A stretch of DNA of 64,000 nucleotides from Taeniopygia guttata (Eukaryota; Chordata; Aves; Passeriformes; Estrildidae), in assembly GCF_048771995.1 (NCBI RefSeq), contig NC_133059.1, positions 3,089,001-3,153,000 of the forward strand. The letters are read 5' to 3'. Positions 32,301-44,300 of this stretch are shown here, piece by piece. Positions within the stretch are counted from its first letter, which is position 1. Every line of letters begins with the position of its first letter. The translations under genes and the position numbers were made by a program. Under the pieces are notes generated by a model. That model was given only the letters and a program-made list of their open reading frames with translations, was not told the DNA's origin and did not search any database.

Positions 32301-35300
32301 TTTGGGAATTTTCCCCCTTTTCCTCCCCCCGCAGCCCCGGCTCAGCTTTCGCCCCGCGGATCCCCGGGAACTTCATTAATTATTCATTAATAATTAATTA
32401 TTCATCACTAATTATCCCTGAGTTCCGTCCTTGGGATCCATTTCAGGATCCAATTCCGACCTTTTCCCAAAAAACTCCGGATTTTTGGGTGGGAACCCAA
32501 AATCCCAACTCGGGGGGGGGGTGGGGGATAAATCCTGGGAAAGGGAAAAAAATAAAAATCTTCATTTCTTCCTCCCAAAAACCCCCAAAATTCCCTTTTT
32601 TTTTTCCCTTTTTCCACCTCTTTTCCCCTCAATTTTCCCATCTTTTTTCCCCTTTCCCATTTTTTGTCCTTTTTTCCCCCTTTTCCCACCTTGTCCCCCC
32701 TTTTCCCATATTTTCCCCCATTTTTCTCATTTTTCCCCATTTTTTTCCTATTTTTTCCCCAATTTTTTCCCATTTTTTCTATTTTTTCCTATTTTTTCCA
32801 TTTTTTCCCCAATTTTCTTCCATTTTCTTCCCATATTTTCCCCCTTTTTTTCAAAATTTTTTCCCATTTTTCCCATTTTCCCCCCTTTTCCCCCCCTTTT
32901 TCCCCCCTTTTTCCCATCGTTTTCCTCATTTTTTCCCATTTTTTCCCGTATTTTCCCCCTTTTCACCTCAATTTCCCCATCTTTTTTCCCCTTTTTCCAT
33001 TTTTTGTCCTTTTTCCACCCTTTTCTTCCCCTTTTTCCTTTTTCCCCCCTTTTTTCCCCTTTTCCCATATTTTCCCCCATTTTTTGCCATTTTTCCCATT
33101 TTCCCCCATTTTTCACTATTTTTCCCTATTTTTCCCCCATTTTTTTCCTATTTTTTCCCATTTTCCCCCCTTTTTGTCCCCTTTTTTCCAATTTTTTCCC
33201 ATTTTTCCCCATTTCCCCCCCCTCTTTCCCCCCCTTTCCCATATTTTTTCCCAATTTTTTCCCAATTTTTTCCTGTTTTTCCCCATCTTTTCCCCCTTTT
33301 TCCCATTTTCCCCTGTTTTTCCCATTTTTTCCCATTTTCCCCCAATTTTTTCCCATTTTCCCAATTTTCCCCCATTTTCTTCCCATATTGTCCCCCTTTT
33401 TTTCCAATTTTTTCCCCTTTTTTTCCATTTTTCCCCCATTTTTCCCCCCTTCCCCCCCTTTCCAATATTTTTCCCAATTTTTTCCCTATTTTTCCCTATT
33501 TTTTCCCATTTTTTCCCCAATTTTTCCCTTTTTTTCCTGTTTTCTTCCCATATTTCCCCCCTTTTTTCCCAATTTTTTCCCATTTTTCCCATTTTTTCCC
33601 ATTTTCCCCCAATTTTTTCCCTTTTTTTCCCCGTTTTCTTCCCCTATTTCCCCTTTTTTTTTCCAATTTTTTCCCATTTTCCCCCCATTTCCCCCCCTTT
33701 TCCCATATTTTTTCCCATATTTTTTTCCCATATTTTTCCCCTATTTTTTCCCCAATTTTTTCCCATTTTTCCCGTGTTTTTCCCGATTTCCAGCGCGGAA
33801 CGTGACCCTGGAGGAGACTCTGGCGGCGTACCGGCAGGCGTGCCTCAAGCTGCAGTGCCGCCAGAGCCCCAAGCTCATCAAGCAGCTACAGGTAAGCACC
33901 AAAAACTCCCCCAAAAATAACCCAAATTACCCAGAAAAATCCCAAAATTCCCCCCAAAAAATACCAAAATACCAAAACATCCCAAAAATACCCAAATTCC
34001 CCAAAAAATCCCAAAATTCCCCCAAAAAAAACCAAAATACCAAAAGAAATTCCCCAAATTCCCAAAAAAATTACCGACTTCAAAAATAAATTCCCCAAAT
34101 TACCAAAAAGTTACCAAATTAAAAAAAAAAATCCCAAAATACCAAATCTCAAAAAAATTCCCCCAAATTCCCAAAAAATTACCAAATTCAAAAAAAAACC
34201 CCAAATTAAAAAAAAAATCCCAAAATACCAAATCTCAAAAAAATACCCCAAATTCCCCCAAAAAAATCCCAAAATACCAAATCCCCCAACAATACCCCCA
34301 AATTCCCAAAAAATTACCAAATTAAAAAAAAAAAATCCCAAAATACCAAATCTCAAAAAAATTCCCCCAAATTCCCAAAAAATTACCAAATTAAAAAAAA
34401 AAATCCCAAAATACCAAATCTCAAAAAAATTCCCCAATTCCCAAAAAAAATACCAAATTCAAAAAGAAATATCCCAAATTAAAAAAAAAATCCCAAAACA
34501 CCAAATCCCCCAAAAATCCACCAAATTCAAAAAACAATTCCCCAAATTCAAAAAAAATTCCCAAATCCCAAATTCCCCAATTCCCAAAAATTCCCAAAAT
34601 CCCAAATTCCCCAATTCCCCAATTCCCAAAAATTCCCAAAATACCAAATTCCCCAAATCCCAGATTTCCAAAATCTCAAATTCCAAAAAAATTCCCAAAA
34701 TCCCCAAATCCCAAAATCCCCAAATCCCCCAAATTCCCCAAATCCCAAATTTCCAAAATCTCAAATTCCCAAAAAATTCCCAAATCCCAATTCCCCAAAA
34801 GAAAAAAATCCCAAAAATTCCCAAAACTTCACTGTTTCTTCCTGTCCTCAAAAAAATCCTGTTTTTTCTGCATTTTCCCAAAAAAAATCCCTTTTTTTTC
34901 TGTGTTTCCAGCCCAAAAAATCCCATTTTTTCTGCGTTTTCCCCCAGAAAATCGGGAATTTTTGTGTTTTCCAGGAACTGAAGGATTTGGCTCCCCGGAT
35001 CGAGTGTCTGGATCTCAAGGGTGAGTCCCAATTCCGCCTTTTTTTATCCCGTTTTCCGGCCCTTTTCCAGCTTTTTGTTTCTTTTTCCTCAGGAATTTCT
35101 CGGGATTTTCTGGGGAATTTTTTGGGAATTTCTCAGGAATTTCCCAGGAATTTCTCAGGAATTTCCCAGGAATTTCTCAGGAATTTCTGGGGATTTTCCA
35201 GGAATTTTTGGGGATTTTCTCAGGAATTTCTTGGGATTTTCTTGGGAATTTCCCAGGAATATCCCAGGAATTTCTGGGGATTTTCTCAGGAATTTCTCAG

Positions 35301-38300
35301 GAATTTCCCGGGAATATCTCTGGAATTTTCTGGGAATATCTCAGGAACATCCCAAAAATTTCTCAGGAATTTCCCGGGAATTTTTCAGGAATTTCTGGGG
35401 ATTTTCTCAGGAATTTCTCAGGAATTTCTGGGGATTTTCTCAGTAATTTCTTGGGATTTTCTCAGGAATTTCTCAGGAGTTCCTCAGGAACATCTCAGGA
35501 ATTTCTCAGATTTTCTCAGTAATTTCCTGGGAATTTCTCAGGACTTTTTTGGAATTTTAGAGGGAATTTCTCAGAACTTTCTCAGGAATTTCTGGGGAAT
35601 TTCTCAGAACTTTCTCAGGAATTTCCTGGGAATATCTCAGGAATTTCTGGGAATTTTCTCAGGAATTTCTCAGGAATTTCTGGGGACTTCCTCAGAACTT
35701 TTTCGGTAATTTCTCCGGAATTTCTCAGGAATTTCTTGTGACTTTCCCAGGACTTTCTGGGGACTTTCTCAGGAATTTCTCAGGAATTTCTGGGGATTTT
35801 CTCAGGAATTTCTGGGGATTTTCTCAGAACTTTTTCGGGAATTTCTCCAGAATTTCCTGGGAATTTTCCCAGGAATATCTCAGGAACATCCCAGAAATTT
35901 CTCAGGAATTTCTGGGAACTTCCTCAGAAGTTTTTCAGGAATTTCTCCAGAATTTCCTGGGAATTTCCTGGGAATTTCCTGGGAATTTCTCAAGACTTTC
36001 TGGGGATTTTCTCAGGAATTTCTCGGGAATTTCTCAGGAATTTCTGGGGATTTTCTCAGGATTTTCTCAGGACTTTCTGGGGACTTCCTCAGAACTTTTC
36101 CAGGAATTTCTTCAGAATTTCCTGGGAATATCTCAGGAATTTCTCAGGAATTTCTGGGGATTTTCTTAGAACTTTTTCAGGAATTTCTCTGGAATTTCCT
36201 GGGAATATCTCAGGAATTTTTGGGAACTTCCTCAGAAGTTTTTCAGGAATTTCTCCAGAATTTCCTGGGAATTTCCTGGGAATTTCTCAAGACTTTCTGG
36301 GGATTTTCTCAGGAATTTCTCGGGAATTTCTGGGAACTTTCTCAGAACTTTTTCAGGATTTTCTCCGGAATTTCCTGGGAATATCTCAGGATTTTCTGGG
36401 GATTTTCTCAGGATTTTCTCAGGAGTTCCTCAGGAACATCTCAGGAATTTCTCAGATTTTCTCAGCAATTTCCTGGGAATTTCTCAGGACTTTTCGGGAA
36501 TTTTAGTGGGAATTTCTCAGAACTTTCTCAGGAATTTCCTGGGAATATCTCAGGAATTTCTGGGAACTTCCTCAGAACTTTTTCAGGAATTTCTCTGGAA
36601 TTTCTGGGGATTTTCTCAGGAATTTCTCAGGAGTTCCTGGGAACTTTCTCAGATCTTTTTCAGGAATTTCTCAGGAGTTTCTCAAGACTTTCTGGGGATT
36701 TTCTCAGGAATTTCTCAGGAGTTCCTGGGAACTTCCTCAGAACTTTTTCAGGAATTTCTCCAGAATTTCCTGGGAATTTCTGGGAATTTTTCAAGACTTT
36801 CTGGGGATTTTCTCAGGAATTTTTAGGAACTTTCTCAGAACTTTTTCAGGATTTTCTCCGGAATTTCCTGGGAATATCTCAGGAATTTTTGGGAACTTTC
36901 TCAGAACTTTTTCAGGAATTTCTCTGGAATTTCCTGGGAATTTCTCAGGAATTTCTCATGACTTTCTCAGGAATTTCTGGGGACTTCCTCAGAACTTTTT
37001 CAGGAATTTCTCCGGAAATTCCTGGGAATTTCCTGGGAATTCCTCAGGAATTTCTCAGGAATTTCTCAGGACTTTCTCAGGAGTTTCTCAGGAATTTCTC
37101 GTGACTTTCTCAGAACTTTTTCAGGATTTTCTCAGGAATTTCCTGGGAATTTCTCAGGATTTTCTCAGGATTTTCCCAGGAATTTTTGGGAACTTCCTCA
37201 GAACTTTTCCGGGAATTTCTCCGTAATTTCCTGGGAATTCCTGGCACTTCCCGGCATTCCCGTTTTTCCAGGGGAGAAGTTGGATTACCGCGCCTGCGAG
37301 GCCATGGAGGAGATCTTCAAACGCCTCCAGTTCAAACTGCTCGACCTGGAGCACACCAGCCTGGACGAGGACGTGAGCCCCAATTCTCGGGAATTTTCGG
37401 GAATTTTCGGGAATTTTCGGGAATTTTTAGGAATTTTTGGGAATTTTTTAGGAATTTTCAGGAATTCCGGCTCGGCCCCAGCGCAGATTTTTGATTTTTT
37501 GGGGGGATTTTCCCACTGTTTGTTTTTTTTTCCTGTGTCTTTTCATTTGGCCACTCCCTGCAACGCTTCGGATTTTTCCGGGGGTTTTCCAGGGGTTTTC
37601 CGGGATTTTTCCAGGGTTTTTCTGGGAGTTTTCCAGGGTTTTTCTGGGATTTTTTACAGGGTTTTTCTGGGATTTTCCCAGGGTTTTTCCATGATTGTTC
37701 TGGGGTTTATCTATAAAATTATTCCATAATTTTCCCATTATTTCCCTGTGATTTCCCTGTGATTTCCCAATGATTTTTCCACTATTTCTCCATTATTCTC
37801 CCACAATTTCCCGGTGATTTTCCCGGTGTTTTTCCATTATTTCCCCACTGTTTTCCCACAATTTTCCTGGTGATTTTTCTGGTATTTTTCCATTATTTCC
37901 CCACGATTTTCCCGGTGATTTCCCCATGATTTTTCCGTTATTTTTCCACTATTTTCCTGTGATTTCCCAATGATTTCCCCATGATTTCCCTACGATTTCC
38001 CCACAATTTCCCCATGATTTCCCAGCGATTTTCCCGCCATTTTCCCGTCATTTTCCCCATGATTTCCCCATGATTTCCCCACGATTTCCCAGCGATTTTC
38101 CCGATGTTTTCCCGTTGTTTTTCCACTATTTCCCCATGATTTTCCCAATGATTTTTCCATAATTTTCCCATGATTTTCCCCGTGATTTCCCAATGATTTT
38201 TCCACTATTTCTCCATTATTCTCCCACGATTTCCCAGTGATTTTCCCCGTGTTTTTCCATGATTTTTCCACGATTTTCCTGGTGTTTTCCCATTATTTCC

Positions 38301-41300
38301 CCACTGTTTTCCCACAATTGTCCTGATGATTTTCCCAGTATTTTTCCATCATTTCCCCACAATTTCCCCACGATTTCCCCATGATTTTCCCAGTGATTTC
38401 TCCATGATTTTTCCATGATTTTTGCACGATTTTCCCCATGATTTCCCCATGATTTTTGCACAATTTTTCCCACGATTTCCCCACAATTTCCCGGCGATTT
38501 TCCCGCCGTTTTCCCGATGTTTTCCCGTTGTTTTCCCACAATTTCCCGGCGATTTTCCTGCTGTTTTACCCATGATTTCCCCACGATTTCCCTGTGATTT
38601 CCTGGTGATTTTCCCACTGTTTTCCTGTTGTTTTCCCGTTGTTTCCCCATGATTTCCCCACGATTTCCCGGTGATTTTCTTGATGTTTTCCCGCTGTTTT
38701 CCCACGATTTTCCCCACAATTTCCCTGCAATTTTCCCGCTATTTTCCCCATGATTTCCCCACAATTTCCCCGTGATTTCCTGGCGATTTTCCCGACGTTT
38801 TCCCGCTGTTTCCCCACGATTTCCCCGTGATTTCCCGGCGATTTTCCCGCTATTTTCCCCATGATTTTCCCACAATTTCATGGCGATTTTCCCGACATTC
38901 TCCCCATGATTTCCCCACAATTTCCCATTGATTTTCCCGCCGTTTTCCTGCTGTTTTCCCCACGATTTCCCCGTGATTTCCTGGCGATTTTCCCGACATT
39001 TTCCCCATGATTTCCCCATAATTTCCCCACAATTTCCTGGCGATTTTCCCAACGTTTTCCTGCTGTTTTCCCACTGTTTTCCCCGTGATTTCCCGGCGAT
39101 TTTCCCGATGTTTTCCTATTGTTTTCCCCACAATTTCCCTGTGATTTCCCGGCGATTTTCCCGACATTTTCCCCATGATTTCCCCATAATTTCCCCACGA
39201 TTTCCTGGTGATTTTCCCGACATTTTCCAGTTGTTTTCCCTATTATTTCCCCACGATTTCCCCGGGATTTCCCAGCGATTTTCCTGACGTTTTCCCGACG
39301 TCCCGGTGATTTTCCACAATTTCCCCATGATTTCCCCATAATTTCCCCACAATTTCCCGCCGTTTTCCCGCCGTTTTCCCGCCGTTTTCCCGCTGTTTTC
39401 CGACGTTTTCCCGGCTCTTTCCCAGGGGGCCTCGGCGCTGTTCGACATGATCGAGTACTACGAGTCGGCCACGCACCTCAACATCGGCTCCAACAAACAC
39501 CTGGGGGCCCGCGGCTGGCAGGCGGCCGCACACATGATGAGGAAGGTGAGAATTCCCGAAATTCCTGGGAATTCCTCCCCAAAATTCCCAAAACTCCAGA
39601 GTTTTCCTCCCAAATTCCCAAAATTCCTGAGTTTTCCCCAAAATTCCTGGGATTCCCTGAGGGTTTCTGTGCCCTGGGAGGGGCAGGGATGGCTCAGGTG
39701 GGAGCCAGAGGTGATGAGGAAGGTGAGAATTCCCAAAATTCCCCGAATTCCTGGGAATTATTCCCTGAAATTCCCCAAATTCTCCAGTTTTTCACCCAAA
39801 TTCCCAAAATTCCTGAGTTTTCCCCCAAAATTCCTGGGATTCCCTGAGGGATTCTGTTCCCTGGGAGGGGCAGGGACAGCTCAGGGTGGGAGCCAGAGGT
39901 GATGAGGAAGGTGAGAATTCCCAAAATTCCTGAAATTCCTGGGAATTCCTCCCCAAAATTCCCAAAATTCCTGAGTTTTCCCCAAAAATTCCTGAGTTTT
40001 CCCCAAAATTCCTGAGTTTTCCCCCAAAATCCCCGGGGTTCCCGGTGTTCCTGTGCCCTGGGAGGGGCAGGGACGGCTCAGGTGGGAGCAGACGGCAGCA
40101 GAAGTGATTAGGAAGGTGAGAATTCCCAAAATTCCCCAAATTCCTGGGAATTCCTCCCCAAAATTCCTCAAAATTCCTGAGTTTTCCCCCAAAATTCCTG
40201 AGTTTTCCCCCAAAATTCCTGGGATTCCCTGAGGGTTTCTGTTCCCTGGGAGGGGCAGGGACGGCTCAGGTGAGAGCCAGAGGTGATGAGGAAGGTGAGA
40301 ATTCCCAAAATTCCCAGAATTCCTGGGAATTATTCCCTGAAATTCCCAAAATTCCCCAGTTTTCCCCCAAAATTCCCGAGTTTTCCCCCAAAATTCCTGG
40401 GATTCCCTGAGGGTTTCTGTTCCCTGGGAGGGGCAGGGACGGCTCAGGTGGGAACCAGAGGTGATGAGAACAGTGAGAATTCCCAAAATTCCCCAAATTC
40501 CTGGGAATTCCTCCCCGAAATTCCCAAAATTCCACAGTTTTTCCCCCAAAATTCCCGAATTCCTGAGTTTTCCCCCAAAATCCCCGGCGTTCCTGAGGGA
40601 TTCTGTGCCCTGGGAGGGGCAGGGACGGCTCAGGTGGGAGCAGGCGGCCGCACACATGATGAGGAAGGTGAGAATTCCCAAAATTCCCACAATTCCTGGG
40701 AATTCCGCCGCGAAATTCCCAAAATTCCACAGTTTTCCCCCCAAATTCCCAAAATTCCCCAGTTTTCCCCCAAAATTCCCGGGTTTCCTAGTGTTCCTAT
40801 GCCCTGGGAGGGGCAGGGACGGCTCAGGTGAGAGCAGACGGCAGCAGAAGTGATTAGGAAGGTGAGAATTCCCAAAATTCCCCCAATTCCTGGGAATTCC
40901 TCCCTGAAATTCCCAAAATTCTTGAGTTTTCCCCCCAAATTCCCAAAATTCCTGAGTTTTCCCCCAAAATTCCCGGGGTTCCGGGCGTTCCTGAGGGATT
41001 CTGTGCCCTGGGAGGGGCAGGGACGGCTCAGGTGGGAGCCAGAGGTGATGAGGAAGGTGAGAATTCCCAAAATTCCCCGAATTCCTGGGAATTCCTCACT
41101 GAAATTCCCAAAATTCCTGAGTTTTCCCCCCAAATTCCTGAGTTTTCCCCAAAAATTCCTGAGTTTTCCCCCAAAATTTCTGGGATTCCCTGAGGGATTC
41201 TGTGGCCTGGGAGGGGCAGGGACGGCTCAGGTGGGAGCCAGAGGTGATGAGGATGGTGAGAATTCCCAAAATTCCCCAAATTCCCGGGAATTCCGCCCCG

Positions 41301-44300
41301 AAATTCCCAAAATTCCCCAGTTTCCCCCCAAATTCCCAAAATTCCTGAGTTTTCCCCCAAAATTCCCGGCGTTCCTGAGGGATTCTGTGGCCTGGGAGGG
41401 GCAGGGACGGCTCAGGTGGGAGCCAGAGGTGATGAGGAAGGTGAGAATTCCCAAAATTCCCCAAATTCCTGGGAATTCCACCCCGAAATTCCCAAAATTA
41501 TTGAGTTTTCCCCCCAAATTCCCAAAATTCCTGAGTTTTCCCCCAAAATTCCACAAATTCCTGAGTTTTCCCCCAAAATTCCTGGGATTCCCTGAGGGTT
41601 TCTGTTTCCTGGGAGGGGCAGGGATTAGGAAGGTGAGAATTCCCAAAATTCCCAGAATTCCTGTGAATTAGTCCCTGAAATTCCCAAAATTCCCGAGTTT
41701 TCCCCCCAAATTCCCAAAATTCCACAGTTTTCCCCCAAAATTCCTGAGATTCCCAATTTTTTCCCCCCAATTCCTGGAATTCCAGGGAATTTCAGCCACT
41801 CCTGAGGGTTTTTGTGCCTGGGAGGGGCCGGGAGGGCTCAGAGTGGCTGAGAATTCCCAAAATTCCCAAAATTCCACGGAATCATTGCCGGGATTCCCTG
41901 AAATTCCCCAAATTCCCAAAAAAAAGGGGTGGAACATCCCTGGGAGAAGCTTTTCCCGGGATAATTATTGCCAACAAAGGGTTAATTATCCCAACAAAGG
42001 ACGGAATATTGTCACCCCAATTATCCCAATTATCCCAATTATCCCAATTATCCCAATTATCCCAACCACGATCCCGATTTTCCGGTTCTTTCCCAACCCC
42101 CTCATTTCCCTTGGGGCGCTCCCGGGAATTCCAGAGGCGTTGGAATTATTGTTTGGGAATTGTTTGGGAATTGTTTGGGACTTCTGCTCCCGGACCCGTC
42201 CCTGAATTCCCAAATTCTCCTCCAGAATTCCCAAATTCTCCCCCAGAATTCCCAAATTCTCCTCTGAAATTCCCAAATTCTCCTCTGAAATTCCCAAATT
42301 TTCCTCTGAAATTCCCAAATTCTCTCCCAGAATTCCCAGATTTTCTTCTGGAATTTTAAAATTCTCCGGAATTCTCAAATTCTCTCCCAGAATTCCCAAA
42401 TTCTCTCCCAGAATTCCCAAATTCTCTCCCAAAATTCCCAAATTCTCCTCTGAAATTCCCAAATTCTCTCCCAAAATGCCCGAATTTTCTTCTGGAATTT
42501 TAAAATTCACTGGAATTTCCAAATTCTCTCCCAGAATTCCCAAATTCTCTCCAGAATTCCCAAATTCTCCTCTGAAATTCCCAAATTCTCTCCCAGAATT
42601 CCCGAATTTTCTTCTGGAATTTTAAAATTCTCCGGAATTCTCAAATTCTCCTCCTGAATTCCCAAATTCTCCTCCTGAATTCCCAAATTCTCTCCCAGAA
42701 TTCCCAAATTCTCCCCCAGAATTCCCAGATTTTCTTCTGGAATTTTAAAATTCTCCAGAATTCTCAAGTTCTCTCCCAAAATTCTCAAATTCTCCTCCTG
42801 AATTCCCAAATTCTCTCCCAGAATTCCCAGATTTTTGTCCCAGACTTTTCCTGGCTCGGATTCCAGCTCCGGGATTGGATCCGTGGGAATTTTTGGGGAT
42901 TCCCTGGGCTTGGGAAATCTGGGATTTTCGGGAAATCTGGGAATTCTGGGATGTTTTCCCAAATTTCCTGGCTCAGGTTTCCCCAGGGCAGTCAGGATCC
43001 CGCCAGAGGTGTGTCCCGATCCCAAATTCCAACCCCAGATCCCAAATTCCAACCCCAAATCCCAAATCCTGACCCCAAATCCCTAATTTCTTTTCCTGCA
43101 GTTCCTGGGGGGGTCAGAACCCATCCCAAATCCCAAATCCCAAATCCCGACCCCAAATCCCAAATCCCGACCCCAAATTCCCATTTTTCCCCCCAGACCA
43201 GCTGCCTGCAGTTCCTGGGGGGGGTCCCAATCCCAAATCCTGACCCCAAATCCCAAATTTCTTTTCCTGCAGCTCCTGGGATGGGACAGAACCCATCCCA
43301 AATCCCAAATCCTGACCCCAAATCCCAAATCCTGACCCCAAATCCCGAATTTCTTTTCCTGCAGTTCCTGGGGGGGTCAGAACCCGCCCCAAATCCCAAA
43401 TCCTGACCCCAAATCCCCATCCCAAATCCCAAATTCCCGTTTTCCCCCCAGACCAGCTGCCTGCAGTTCCTGGGATGGGTCAGAACCCATCCCAAATCCC
43501 AAATCCTGACCCCAAATTCCCGAATTTCCCCCAGACCAGCTGCCTGCAGTTCCTGGGCGGGTCCCAATCCCAAATCCTGACCCCAAATCCCAAATCCTGA
43601 CCCCAAATCCCGAATTTCTTTTCCTGCAGTTCCTGGGGGGGTCAGAACCCATCCCAAATCCCCATCCCAAACCCCAAATCCCAAATCCTGACCCCAAATC
43701 CCAAATCCTGACCCCAAATTCCCGATTTCCCCCCAGACCAGCTGCCTGCAGTTCCTGGGATGGGTCAGAACCCATCCCAAATCCCAAATCCTGACCCCAA
43801 ATCCCAAATCCTGACCCCAAATCCCAAATCCTGACCCCAAACCCCAAATCCTGACCCCAAATCCCCAATCCCGACCCCAAATTCCCATTTTTCCCCCAGA
43901 CCAGCTGCCTGCAGTTCCTGGGATGGTCAGAACCCATCCCAAATCCCAAATCCCGACCCCAAATTCCCATTTTTCCCCAGACCAGCTGCCTGCAGTTCCT
44001 GGGGGGGTCCCAATCCCAAATCCCGACCCCAAATTCCCATTTTTCCCCCCAGACCAGCTGCCTGCAGTTCCTGGGGGGGTCAGAACCCATCCCAAATCCC
44101 AAATGCTGACCCCAAATCCCTAATCCCGACCCCAAATCCCAAATCCTGATCCCAAATTCCCGTTTTTCCCCCAGACCAGCTGCCTGCAGTTCCTGGGGGG
44201 GGGGGTCCCAATCCCAAATCCCGACCCCAAATCCCAAATCCCAACCCCAAATCCCAAATCCCGACCCCAAATTCCCGTTTTTTCCCCCCAGACCAGCTGC

